60,991 nt of DNA from Chrysomallon squamiferum. Taxonomy: Eukaryota; Mollusca; Gastropoda; Neomphalida; Peltospiridae. The notes under the pieces were generated by a model, which saw only the letters and a program-made list of their open reading frames with translations, made no database searches and had not been told where the DNA came from. The stretch spans positions 15,598,953 through 15,659,943 of the forward strand of contig CM022674.1 in NCBI GenBank assembly GCA_012295275.1, read 5' to 3'. A program made the translations under genes and the position numbers. Shown here piece after piece: positions 11,275 through 31,189 of the stretch. How positions within the stretch are numbered: the stretch's first letter is position 1; every line of letters begins with the position of its first letter.

Positions 11275-11689
11275 ACAATATTATCTTTAGTTACCTAAAT
11301 ATTTTTTATGACAGTATTTATTTGTTATCACAGTGGCTTAAAGTAGACCAAATTAAGAAGTAACTAAACAGATGTCGGTGAATATAGACGAAGCAAACGA
11401 CCAATATAATTCTTGCGATCAACGTCAGGGTAATATATTTTGATGGCTACTAGGCATTGGCAGCGCGCGCCCCTGAGAAACAAGGATCGATAGCTTTTCC
11501 TCGCATCCACAAAGCATGGCCGCTTTTGAATGAAACAGCTAATTTTTAATACTGTATTTTAAAATTCAAAAGAAACAGTTTCTATTTCTATAAAAAACAG
11601 TTTTTCAAAGTTGGATCTAGTGCTTTGCCAATAAAGTTTTGTCTGGATCTTGTTAAGAGTCAATTTAGACCACCTAAGTTGTCAAGTTC

Positions 11690-11968
11690 GTACTCTTAGG
11701 GATTTGGTTTCTGGCAATTCTAGCAGGGATCTTACCATCTATAGAAGCCACCAACGGCAGCCTTGCAAGTGTGGACCATTGCAGATTCCTTCCGTATGAA
11801 CTGGGTGATGGGTTTGCAGTGTTTTTTGTTATTCTCACGTGTTTCGCTCTGTGTATCTGTTTCATATGCACCCTGGATACCATGCTGTTGCCGTCGACAT
11901 CGTCGGTGGCAAACAACGGAGTGAATCAGATGGCATATTCGAAATACAACGAACTAACGTTTTCCTAA
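11690..11968 (+). pseudogene. Rhodopsin-like GPCR fragment, left arm
   Basis: The frame reads WFLAILAGILPSIEA (a TM4-like helix with its Trp), then a loop with SVDHCRFLPYELGDG (ECL2-like, one Cys), then AVFFVILTCFALCICFICTL (a TM5-like helix). The frame then ends within Ser/Asn-rich sequence. TM1-3, the DRY region, TM6 and TM7 are absent. The right-arm mirror (58591-59100) keeps an additional TM2/TM3-like part that this copy has lost. Receptor subclass is not determinable. It is probably a dead fragment duplicated with the arm. Confidence 0.55.
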
Positions 11969-12254
11969 GATCGTTGTCGATTGTTAATGTGTGTGTTTAC
12001 CATCTGTGCTTGCAGCAACCATCTTCCGTATATTGTATTAGTAGTTTTTATTATTCTATTTAAATTTTGTCTTCAATAACTCCAGCTTTGAAATGTTAAC
12101 ATCTGTGTTAAATTAGAAAATAAATTATATTTATAAATATGTCCATGTATTTACTTATTATTTATGTTTGTAACTGTATATATGCATGTATGTATTTTAT
12201 GATTTGAATATTCTCTGTCTTATGTACATTTGATTAGACTCTGCATATAGACAA

Positions 12255-12405
12255 TATTCGGTTACGCACTGGTTCAGGAAACAAAGTCCAGTCATGACCT
12301 CACAAACTCCGTCAGATGCCGCTGAGGAAACTTGAACGTATGACACCCATTCGCCCGTACTCGGAAGGCGCATGATGTTACCGTTCCGCTATCGAGACAA
12401 CAACA
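12255..12405 (-). mobile_element. tRNA-derived SINE-like element, left arm
   Basis: On the minus strand an A-box-like TAGCGGAACGG is followed about 50 bp later by a B-box-like CGTTCAAGTTTCC, with a GC-rich body unlike the surrounding DNA. This spacing fits an RNA polymerase III promoter of a tRNA-derived SINE. The mirror copy at about 58178-58330 is preceded by a T homopolymer. No cloverleaf with a credible anticodon was established, so it is not called a tRNA gene. Confidence 0.4.
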
Positions 12406-12632
12406 AAAACACACACACACAAACAAAATGATTGTTCACGTATCCCAGTATGTATGCATGTTTCCATGCATGTATGTATGGATGGATGGATATGTTTGCA
12501 TCTCTTTCTAAATGAATGGTTATACATATTATGTGTCTGTTGATGATGAATATTATATTAGTTTATTGTTATCATTATCATCGTCATCGGTAATATCATC
12601 GAGCTAAAAGTAGACAACAACAACAACAATAT

Positions 12633-12667
<35 letters not shown>

Positions 12668-13634
12668 ATAATAATAATAATAATACAAATAATAATACAA
12701 ACAACAACAACAACGACGACGACAACACTATATGTTAAAAGCCTACAGTAATTACAAATAAATATTTCACTTTTTCAAGTTATGACTACTTTCTATGTTG
12801 TGACGTCATTGTAACATATGTCCGCTATCTCAGTACACAGCCACGCGTACGGCAGCTGTCGTTATGTAGATGAGCAGTGGAGTGTGTATACTGAACATAT
12901 TTAGTTTATTGTCAAATACAAGTAACTGAACAGTTAGACATAACAAAATAATCAGAATAAATTAGTATTTTAACAAACACATTTGTGATAAATATGTAGA
13001 GAGAGAAAGAGAGAAATTGTTTTACGTATGCGTCATACAAATAATAATACACCAATACATTTGTATATACATAGCTATAGTTACAAGTAAATTGAATATA
13101 TACATACAGAAAGAGAAAGAGACAATAACGTAATGAAATAATGTATATGTACAAATATATAGTGTGCACAGACAGACAGTTTATACGTGGAGATAGACAG
13201 GCAGACACACAGACAGACAGGTAGGTAGGTAGATGGATAGAGACAGACAGACGCATATACACAAAACTACCTATACATACACAAAAAATACACCATATAT
13301 CGGAGAATACGACTATAAAATAATGAAAATATTGTATTTAGTTTATTCTAGTTTTTCCAGATTGTCATATGCAGATAATAATCACAGCACACAGCTTAAT
13401 ATTTCTGTAATTGGCATTTTAGCTTTATAATTAAATTAAAATACTGAAGACTGACTTCAAAATGTTTGTAATTATTTTTTCGTGCAGTGATGTTGCTGCT
13501 GGTTTTATGTTGTTCATTTTGTTTTCAAATTTCTTGTTTATTTCTTCTTATTTTTCGTCTTCATCATCATCATCGTCGTCGTTATCATCAGTGTTATTAT
13601 TATTATGATCCTTTTTACAAGCACTTCTCCTATT

Positions 13635-13696
<62 letters not shown>

Positions 13697-14151
13697 GCTA
13701 CTGCTACTACTACTGCTATCACCATCATCATCGTCATCGTTATGCATCCTAACACAAAAACTGCACAAGGTGGATCTCGATTGTATATTTAATGTCTCTT
13801 GAGGATTGTACATGATAGACAATTATAGTAGATCATTATAGATGATAGTATCGTAATTGTTATGCAGAGAATTGGCCAAAACGTCTTTCTCTCTTGCCAG
13901 ATATTCTCTCTTCTTTGTTGAACTCTCTTTCACCCCAGTCACACAGGTAACATCCCACACCACTGACCAATACTAGCATATTATTACTGGACCTTAAAAC
14001 AGCCTCAGTGACAGTGTTTCCCATATGTTAATGTCCGATGTCTCTCTGAGGAATTTTCCAAGTTCTTTGAGTCTAAACAAAGAGAAATAATGTTATAAAG
14101 TATAATCTACAAATATCATAAACAAAAAACACAAAAGAAAAAAAAAAAAAA

Positions 14152-14182
<31 letters not shown>

Positions 14183-14949
14183 ACAAAAAAAAAAAAAAAA
14201 AAAAAAAAAAAACTAAAATAGTTGTGTTTGAAGTAGATATCATTTCAGTCATTGCCATGAGCATAGCAGTCGGCTCTTTGAAGATAAATGACAGATGAGC
14301 TAGACGTATTGCTGCCTTAATCTATTATACTTATCGTGTTGGAATTCCACGTTATTAGGTATTTCTGTGACTCAAAACACTGCTTACGTGTTTCATTGTC
14401 TTTAGCGTTAATGTAACACTAAGTCTGATCAAAACATCATCATTATGTAAATGGGACAAATTTCTCATCTTTGACCTGCACGTTTGTTATTGCTGCCAGG
14501 TTATATGGATTTCTATTTATACGTTTTGTTGTACGCTGACCCGGTGTCAGCAAGGCCCTTGCTACGTTTTGTACATGATGTGATGCTGTTATATAATTTG
14601 CGAAAAATTAATTTGGATCATCATCCGCACTCGATGATGGTCATTTCTGGCACTGTCTGACTGATGTTCAACCCCATTCAAAAGCACCTTTTTATATCCT
14701 TCCATCTTGATCCAGCATTTCAGTGACTCTGTACATTTAACTTCTCAATGGTCTTGACTCTTTTTCCTGTCCTGGAGGTTTCAGTTCCTCAGCTATAAAA
14801 GAGAATCAATAAGCTGTGAAATGATGTTATAACTTCCATAATTTCATTATACTGTACAACTATGATAGTTGCCTAAGTGACTTTTCTTCCATCACTCTGG
14901 ACAACTTTTCTGATTGTTTGTAGAACGTCTGTATGAGTAGCAGTATTTG
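12406..14949. other. Arm-internal non-coding stretch (left)
   Basis: It has mirror homology to about 55570-58130. It contains ACT/ATA/CAA microsatellites (12636-12725), CAGACAGACAGG-type runs (13160-13260), (CTA)n at 13636-13700 and A-rich tracts at 14140-14212. Open frames through it are low complexity. A stretch near 13860-14060 is free of repeats and conserved in both arms, but I recognise nothing in it. Confidence 0.6.
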
Positions 14950-16720
14950 TCAAAGCAGCTTTCATTTAAGTAGACGTCTTTCCTTGAAATGTCTTCCTGT
15001 ATAGACCACAGACATTCTTACTGTGTTGCGCTGAACAATATTTCATATCGAAATTAAATGCTGCCAGCTGAGACACCCGTCTCTGCTCCTAATTTTACTG
15101 TATCGAGATGACTTTGTGGATTGTTCTCTTGATATAGGGTGAATTTATGTCAAAGAAGATAATCTTTAAACTGTTCCGTTACAACCCAATTCAGAGCAGC
15201 AAGCTCTAACTTCATGGAACTGCAATTATTCATGCTCTTCTCAGTGTGTCTTAACAAACGGCTTGCATCTGCAGACACTTTGCTTTGCCCCTTCTTCTCC
15301 TGTGACTATACCCGTCCAGGGCTTTGAAAAAATGCATCAGTTTCCAGAATTGGAGCTGAGTATAACTTTTTTCTTTAAAGTTTCGAAAGCTTGTTGACAA
15401 CTCTCATGCCAACCACTGTTTAACAATGATTGATTTTTCTTATCTCGTAACCTGTTCGCCAAAGAATTCATAGGTCTTGCAATATGTAAGCATCCTTTAA
15501 CATGTCGTCTATAGTAACTGGTAAACCCGAAAAACAACATGAAGTCCTTTGCTGTCTTTGGAATTTTCCACTCAGCAACTGCTTTTATTTTGTCTGGATC
15601 TGTAGCTACCCCATCTCTAGATACCATATGTCCTCGATATTTCATTTCTTTCATAAGTAAACAGAATTTGGTTGGTTTCAGTTTGAACCCATGCTGTTTT
15701 AATATTATAATACCTGTGTTTGTCTCTGTATGTCCAAATCAAATAAATTTACAGAAAGTACAGGAACATCTAAAATGTCAGCTCTCTGAAGTAATGTTTC
15801 AGGAGAGTTTGAAATGTGGCTGGTGCTGTTGGTAAACCAAAAGGTATTTGACTGTATCAAAACAAACTCATTGGAGTCGTGAAAACTGTGTTGTCCTTGT
15901 CTTTATCCTGAACTGCAACCTGGTTGTATCCATTGGCCATATCCAATAGAGTGGTTTTCAGCAGCCTGTGTGTAGTCCATACACAAAAACGAATTGTGCT
16001 GTCCATTTTTCTCACTATAAGAACAGGAGATGCATATGGGCTTTGGCTAGGTCGAATTACATCTTGTTTTATATATTTCTTGATGCGCTCTTGAACTTCC
16101 TGATACTCAATGGATGAAATTCTTCAGTATGTGTGTGCGTATGTGATTTCTTACTGTGTCAGAAAAGCCCAAATCAAGGCCATCTTTAGCAAATACATCA
16201 GATTATTCAGACTGAATCTAAGACACTTTTCGTCTATTAGACTGTCTGTAGACTAGTTCTCCAGCTCTGATGTTGAGGCCTGTTAGTCAATTTCCTTAAG
16301 ACATCCTTACCAAGGTCTTCAGCAAACACTTCTCCACATTCGCTAATAACATTCATCCTTAATATACATGCTACTTGTTCCCTCCGTAGACGTGGGGTTC
16401 GTTTTTGTGTCTGTTCACAGCAAAGATTCCTCTATCAGGAACTAAACTGCCTTGTTCTTCGATGTTCAAGTTAATATATTCATTGAAGGAAATATCCTGT
16501 CCGCTGGCATCCTTAAGCGAGAGCCATCCTTGTTTTGTAAGGAGTTCAGTATACACAGTGGAGCAACGTTATTGTGTAAGAAATCCTCGTTTACTACTGA
16601 CCCAGTATTTAACAAAATCAACTTGCACACCTACGACGAGCAGTTGAACTATAGGACAGTCAGAAACAGTTCTGCTAAATTCTCTCCTGGAAACAGTATG
16701 AGGCTGCGTTTTTTCTGTAC
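14950..16720 (-). mobile_element. Ty3/gypsy-like pol remnant, left arm
   Basis: Read leftward: an aspartic-protease-like stretch (about 16370-16660), broken reverse transcriptase, then a clear RT-thumb/connection segment (15337-15654) with KYRGHMVSRDGVATDPDKIK and WKIPKTAKDFMLFFGF, then RNase-H-like sequence (about 15050-15240). The order protease-RT-RNase H fits a Ty3/gypsy-type pol. Many frame breaks make it inactive, and no LTRs or integrase were found. It lies 0.5-2 kb upstream of the decarboxylase on the opposite strand. It is also present in the right arm, so its insertion predates the arm duplication. Confidence 0.8.
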
Positions 16721-17085
16721 ACTCTAGACAATAACAGAATCATCTCAGTGATTCATCTTCCTTCTGTGATCGTCCAAAAAAAATTCTGAAATTAATGCAC
16801 TGATGATCTAACTTTAAACATCTTTTGCAAAATCTGGTAAACCACTTCTGGGTTTTCTTGGTCTTATTGTGATCTCAACCTAATTTCTTTTTTCGCTTTC
16901 AGCTTCAAAGTGAGCTGATATAAAACTCGTCTGCTCCTTTTCTGTAAGTATTGTTTTGAAGTTTTAAAAGGGATCCAGGTTACAATTTGTTGATTGTAAG
17001 TAATTTTTCATTTTGTTTAATAATCTGAGCGTATGTTCTACACAGATCTTCTTTATTATCTCTGTTCTTCTTTAAATTCGATTTG

Positions 17086-17090
<5 letters not shown>

Positions 17091-17163
<73 letters not shown>
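17091..17163. repeat. (TTA)n microsatellite before decarboxylase start
   Basis: About 24 TTA units end 22 bp before the decarboxylase start codon. The run happens to be open in the decarboxylase frame as poly-Tyr, which creates a false N-terminal extension. Its mirror is at 53350-53424. Confidence 0.95.
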
Positions 17164-17164
<1 letters not shown>

Positions 17165-17184
17165 TATTTCAAAGCTCGATAACA

Positions 17185-24391
<7,207 letters not shown>

Positions 24392-24583
24392 TAATGGTTG
24401 CTGTTCGGTAAGCGTAGAATGTATTTAGTATTGAAATAAAAGATGAAAACAGCAGATTTCAGATACGATTTTATTTTATTTTACATCCCGTACATTTTTA
24501 TTTCATTTCATTTTATTTTATTCTATTTATTTATTGCTATCTTTATTATTAAAAACAAGGAACTGTTTAATGAATTGCTCAAG

Positions 24584-24621
<38 letters not shown>

Positions 24622-25564
24622 GTCTACACAACAACAAAGAAAAACAAAAAAACAACAACATTTTTATCCAGAAGTATTAACAACGTTTTAAGACACTAAA
24701 AATGACTAAACTGTTGATTAACAGAAAGAGTGTTCTATGTTCACAGGACACCACATACAACAACCGTTTATAAACTCACTGATTAGTAATAATCCAGTGA
24801 TCCAGAAAAACAAAGCTGAACCTTACCTCACTTGTTTGATTCATTAATTAAAATATTATTTTCTATAACTAATTATTTGAACATAGTTAATTAATAATTA
24901 CATATTCTGTTACAAGTGACCACACAACATTTGCCACAGTTTCTTTTTGAAAGCAAACTTTGGGGTTCACTGATTCTATGAGGATAAGGACAGGAGGGAT
25001 AGATGTCCAAGTGTTAATAATAATAACAGATTTACATAAGATTAAACAATGGGGGTAATACTAGAATCTAATGATTAGATGTTTCAGGGTCTGTGTTGTG
25101 GTGTTTAGACTTGAAACTGCTCATAATAATTTAGACATAGACCACATTTAAACAATGAAATGTGGACAGTTTCAAACATTATTATTTTGCATTTCTGAAA
25201 TGAATAAACTAAAGGTGTAAAGTGTGTGTTTTTTCATTGAATTGAGTCAGTACACTTTTCCAGTTACAGTATCTTGTTGTTTATGCTTGTTTTAAAGAAA
25301 TAAATTGGTGAAATGATAAAAGTGTTTGTAATCAATTTTTGTATGATATATCTGAAATGGGAAAACATTTCTTAGTTAACATTGTATATATTTTCCAATT
25401 AGTATTTGTTGGATATGGAAATTACACAAGACTCGAATATTAAATATCAGGAAATAGTTAAATTGTGGGATAATAAACTATTGTTATCAAAAATTATGAA
25501 CAGTCCTGTCTCCTACACGATAAGTGTTTGAGAGAAAAAAAAAGAGGGTCCTGAGTTATCAATA

Positions 25565-25567
<3 letters not shown>
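24392..25567. other. Module B intergenic sequence
   Basis: Non-coding sequence between the decarboxylase stop codon and the 42-bp satellite. It contains A homopolymers at 24584-24618, and its mirror is 45270-46426. No gene is recognised. It is the fullest version of the module intergenic sequence in the + orientation. Confidence 0.7.

Positions 25568-25627
<60 letters not shown>
25568..25627. repeat. (TG)n microsatellite
   Basis: TG run at the same relative place as 2218-2272. Confidence 0.95.
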
Positions 25628-25628
<1 letters not shown>

Positions 25629-25859
25629 ATGACGAAGAAGATAAATAATGTAAAGGGTACTATAAGAAGTGACTTAGGGATTTTGATACCATGTATCAAG
25701 ATATCTGAGATCTATTATATAATTCTACATGATAATTACATTCGGCTGAGATCATAATCCCTGTAATATAATGTTTTGGTATATCCTAATTACCCATGCA
25801 CCACTGAAATGTAAATCTTAATATATCTACGTAAACGATCTACGTAATGTCATCACTTA

Positions 25860-26300
25860 TGTATACCACAGACCTACACACCCTGACCCATACACCTGTA
25901 ATGTAATTTTTGTGTATACCACAGACCCACACACCCCTGTAATGCAATTTTTTGTATACACTACCCACCCATACACCTGTGTAATGTAATTTTTGTGTAT
26001 AATACTGACCCATACACCTACTAATTACCCAATACACCACCTGTGTAATGTAATTTTTTGTGTATAATACACCTGTGTAATGTATATAATACCTGACCCA
26101 TACACCTGTGTAATTTTTTGTATAATACTGACCCATACACCTGTGTAATGTAATTTTTGTGTATAATACTGACCCATACACCTGTGTACCATGTAATGTA
26201 ATCCCCATTTGTTGTTTGTGTATATCGTTCTGACCCATCATACACCTGTGTAATGTAATTTTTTTTGTGTGTCCTACTGACCCATACACTTGCAATGCAA
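25860..26300 (-). repeat. 42-bp tandem satellite, module B
   Basis: About ten degenerate units of the same 42-bp repeat as at 2480-2840, with many small deletions in the TAATTTTTTGTGTATA part that break the 14-residue periodicity. It lies between the convergent decarboxylase and PARP 3' ends. Confidence 0.85.
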
Positions 26301-26799
26301 TCCTTCTTCTATCCTACAGACCCACCTGTAGTTTCTGCTATTGACCTATGCTTCCCTGTAATATAAACCCCAGTCTACAGTACAGTGAGGGGTTATCTCA
26401 TCCTCTTGTGAGTATATAAATTGCAATGTCCACATAAAATGTGAAATAAAAAAGAATTTGTTATTAATATATTTTTGGTTGAACAAAAGCAAACGAACAT
26501 TTCCCAAAACAACAACCAAAATAACCATCCCGACAGCAAGATCCTCTTAACTCTATTATAGATCTGCAGGCAAAGCAGTGAACTGGGGCCACTAGCTACA
26601 CATTGTCCACTTGTTATCATTAAAATTAGTACTAATATTATTATTATCTTTAACAAAACATATACTAAATATGCATTTTTACAGTAATAAATATTGATAT
26701 ATATAAAGGCATTTGAAGCACACATCAGTTTGATGTGTTAGCTGTATATAGTAGAAGTTGAACTTGGTGAATTATTTACTGTAGAAGTAGAACTGTGAA

Positions 26800-27555
26800 A
26801 TATTAGTGGAATGTTGGAAGGATTTGCTGCAGAAGCAGAACTGTGAAATATTGGTGGAATGTTGGAAGTATTGGCTGTAGAAGCAGAACTGTGAAAGAAT
26901 GGTAAAGTGTTGGAAGTATTGGCTGTAGAAGCAGAACTGTGAAAGAGTGGTAAAGTGTTGGAAGCATTTGCTGCAGAAGTAGAACTGTGAAAGAATGGTA
27001 AAGTGTTGGAAGCATTTGCTGCAGAAGTAGAACTGTGAAAGAGTGGTAAAGTGTTGGAAGCATTTGCTGCAGAAGTAGAACTGTGAAAGAGTGGTAATGT
27101 GTTGGAAGCATTTTTACTGCAGTAGAACTGTGAAAGAGTGGTAAAATGTTTGGAAGCATTTGCTGCAGAAGTAGAACTGTGAAAGAGTGGTAAAGTGTTG
27201 GAAGCATTTGCTGCAGAAGTAGAACTGTGAAAGAGTGGTAAAGTGTTGGAAGCATTTGCTGCAGAAGTAGAACTGTGAAAGAGTGGTAAAGTGTTGGAAG
27301 CATTTGCTGCAGAAGTAGAACTGTGAAAGAGTGGTAAAATGTTGGAAGCATTTGCTGCAGAAGTAGAACTGTGAAAGAGTGGTAAAGTGTTGGAAGCATT
27401 TGCTGCAGAAGTAGAACTGTGAAAGAGTGGTAAAGTGTTGGAAGCATTTGCTGCAGAAGTAGAACTGTGAAAGAGTGGTAAAGTGTTGGAAGCATTTGCT
27501 GCAGAAGTAGAACTGTGAAAGAGTGGTAAAGTGTTGGAAGCATTTGCTGCAGAAG
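26800..27555 (-). repeat. 48-bp coding minisatellite (PARP tail), left
   Basis: About 16 tandem 48-bp units encoding 16 residues of the type NTLPLFHSSTSAANAS in one frame. The same array is also open in another frame as LPTLYHSFTVLLLQQM. Because of upstream indels the catalytic domain is joined to the second frame here. A 15-bp Pro-rich block (27555-27665, FPPPP in one frame) precedes it. Confidence 0.95.
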
Positions 27556-28140
27556 CAGAACTGTGAAAGGGTGGTGGAGGGAAGGGTGGTGGAGGGAAGG
27601 GTGGTGGAGGAAAGGGTGGTGGAGGAAAGGGTGGTGGAAGGAAGGGTGGTGGAGGGAACGGTGGATGCAGGAATGGAGGAATTGATTCCAATATAAATTG
27701 GGTACTTGAGTACTTCTGATGGGAATAGAGGCCTGAAAAGACAGAACTGAGGAGCTTGATGAAGAAAATTCTGGTGTGCTTTTCATAGAATATCCAAGTA
27801 GAAACATTGGGTTAATCTGGGAAGTGTCAAAGATTACAAAAACTGATGGATTATTTACATCATCGACAGAGGAATCATAAAGAACATCTAGGTATCATAG
27901 CTATATATTGTTAAAGAGCAAAGTTCTCGTTCTTAATTAAACGAATTTCTGGTAGGAGTAATCGCCTGTGAAGCAGGTACTGAGGAGCTTGAAGAAGGCA
28001 ATTCTGGTCTGGTCTCCACAGAATATTCAAGTAGAAACACTGGGTAACTCTGATGTCACCATTAGTTCCATGAAAGAGAAATCTTTCGTTAATATCTCCT
28101 TCATCATCGCTGTTCATCAACATTACTTCTCTCATACTGC

Positions 28141-28511
28141 AAAAAAAAAAAAAAAAAAAAAAATAAAAATAAAAATAAAAAAAAAAAATAAATAAATAAT
28201 AATAATAATAATATTTAGCCTCTGAAGGTTCGTAATAATTAAAAATATTATTGCTTACTGCTCAGCTAGATTTAATGTTTTGTTTTCGTTACAATTTATT
28301 TCATAATAGCTGAACTACAGTATTTTATTACCTTTCTACAATACATATTTTATGGATGGTAAATATTTCTTTCATAAAACTACTGATAAATTTTCTGTCA
28401 TCAATATTTGAATACCAACCTATAATGATTTTTATTTCTTCTTTTTTTTTTTTTTTTTTTTTTTGAAATTACGAACTGATGAATCTTCTATTGGAAATCT
28501 GTTTTGTTGTT
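28141..28511. other. PARP last-intron sequence, inner end of left arm
   Basis: A-rich tract at 28141-28190, then intron sequence whose mirror is at 42506-42840. The arm ends at about 28511. The intron continues leftward-transcribed into the spacer (28512-29450), with degenerate ATCTATCACTGATTATTTA repeats. Confidence 0.7.
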
Positions 28512-29689
28512 TCCAACACTACTGAAGCAAATGAAATATCTACAATTTGCAACTGTAAATCAATAATTTATTTAATTAGTTCTAGAAAATATTAATTAAA
28601 TATCTATCACTGATTGGTGTTCTTCAGTCAGTGTTAAAATATACTAACTATCGATCATTTATTTAATTAGTAAATGCTGATTAAATATCTATCACTCATA
28701 ATTTATTTAATGAGACCACAGTGATTAAATCTCTATCACTGATTAGTTACTTAACGAGAACATACTGTTTAAATATCTATCATTGATTATTTATTTAATG
28801 AGTATATGCCGATTAATATCTGTCACTGACTATTTACTTAGTAACTATATACTGAATAAATATCTATCATTGATTATTTATTTAATGAGTATATGCCGAT
28901 TAATATCTGTCACTGATATTTACTTAGTAACTATATACTGAATAAATATCTATCATTGATTATTTATTTAATGGGAACATGTATGTTGAATACTTGTATC
29001 TAATGCTGAACAAATGGTCTAAAATTAATTATTTATTATTCCAAACTGTAGCAATCTTTATTTTGTTAATGTAAAAGTATTACAATAAGATGATATCATT
29101 TTCCATAACAGGTGTGACATCGTGGCATGCATGAATAATTGATAGCTGCATTTTATTTTATTTGTTTCTGCCAATGCTTGTACACAAAAAATTGGAATAA
29201 ACATTTATGCAAAAATGCAACTTTAGTCTTTTTCATGCTGTATTTTATTATTAATTAACACTAGATGACAAAAGATTACTACTACTAATAATAATAGTAA
29301 TAAGATCAACAATACCGATAACAATAACAATAACAATAAATAAATAAATAAATAAATAAATATTTTGAAGTATGCAGAATATAGTTAGGCTGTTTTTTCT
29401 TTTTTGTATTACCTAAATGTACGCAGTATCATAAAATAAGCATTCCTACCTGCAGTATTTTTTCAATATTACTTCCGATTTGTTCATGGTAGAAAAAAAT
29501 AACTTCATCACGGTTTTCATCTCCTCATCTTTGATGAAGCCATCAAATTCTAATTTGACCATTTCTACTGGTTAGTAACAGTCTAGAGGCCACCAGTTGT
29601 CTGGTAGAGTTGCAGAACATACAGGCTTCTTGGATGAAAGATATGTATGATATCTGCATTTTGTTATACCCCAAAAATAAGTAAATAAA

Positions 29690-29865
<176 letters not shown>

Positions 29866-31189
29866 TGATACGGAAAGCAAAAATAAAGTTTTGTAGAAAT
29901 AATGAACTAGGATAATGAGATATGGCATAACGATATAAAATATTTTAGAAAGAATCTAAAATCAGGATTTAATCCAAAATTATTGTTCTTATACATTATT
30001 TTTCTACTTACAATATTTTTTGTCTCTGCACATCATCAATGGAAACAAAAGCAGGTCTCCTCAGCAGTCGTCTTTGTTTTAATGTTTTCAGATTTGTTTG
30101 GGTCATCTGGCTAAAATTGATTTCATACAGAAACTGGTTTGTTTCAAAACTATAAAACGGTTGCCCAGCCAAATACTTCAGTTCAAGAGTATACTGCAGA
30201 CTTTCCTATAATCAACACCAAATGCAATTTTTAAAAATAATATTATAGTATGTGTTATGCGATATATCACATGGGTCTGATATGATGACCTGATGTGATG
30301 CGATATGCTATGATATGAATGCATGTATGTTTGCAATAGATACAACAGATCCTTTTTATTTGATCACTAATAATATATAAGAAACACAATGTTCTAGGCA
30401 TTAACATGAACATTTTTATTTCTTTTTTTAAAACTATGTTTTATAAAGTTTGATTTCGCCCACATAATTTTTTTTTTTTAAATATTACATATCTTTCATA
30501 CATAAAATGTTAAGGACTCTTGTTTTTCTTTTTGATTCTTTGTTTGGCGGAGTTTTAAATAGAAAATAATAAAAAAATAAAAATAAAAACTAGTTTAACA
30601 ATAAAATAAAGTGAACATTCACTGGTTCATAAGGCCACCGATTTCCAAAGTCTGCTTCAAAATACCAACACCACTGTGTCAGCTGTGTGAAGTTGTCTTC
30701 TTGTCCAGTGACATACGATGGTGTCGAAAGACGCTGAACTCTGACCTCGAGGTTTCTCGGTTGCAGGGAAAGAGAAGCGGTCATTGAGACAAAATCAACA
30801 ACAATTGGAACGAACTTACTGGCCACTGAAAACTGAAAAAAGCATACATATAATCGTGCTGTTACTGTTTGTACCTGTTATGTGACAGTTATTAAATCTT
30901 AAACGTTAATACAAATATTTAAAAAATTCCAATTATCACCTCTGGATGTTTTCTTACTTATCTCTATATTTCCTGTGTCTGACTTCAGATTACAAAAACA
31001 CTGCTCGATCATCTCATTCTCCACTATGTCAAAGTTGACCCATTTGTCAGAAATCTTCATCTGCCACTGGTAAGGTAGATATCTTTGTGTGTTGGTATTT
31101 GAATGTATTACCCACTGAGTCCATACACATTTCTCACAAAGCAGACCTTCTATTTCATTGTTGTAATTCATTATTTCAAGGCTGTCATT

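Noticed and set aside
12255-12405. Functional tRNA gene
   Set aside because: Box A/B-like motifs exist but no acceptor stem or convincing anticodon arm could be drawn.
13487-13822. Poly-Thr, poly-Ser and poly-Leu proteins
   Set aside because: They are a (CTA)n microsatellite in three frames.
26803-27807. 334-codon frame with LPTLYHSFTVLLLQQM repeats as a membrane protein
   Set aside because: It is the alternative frame of the 48-bp PARP-tail repeat. The whole-gene frame seen in the 39063-39846 copy gives the Ser/Thr version.
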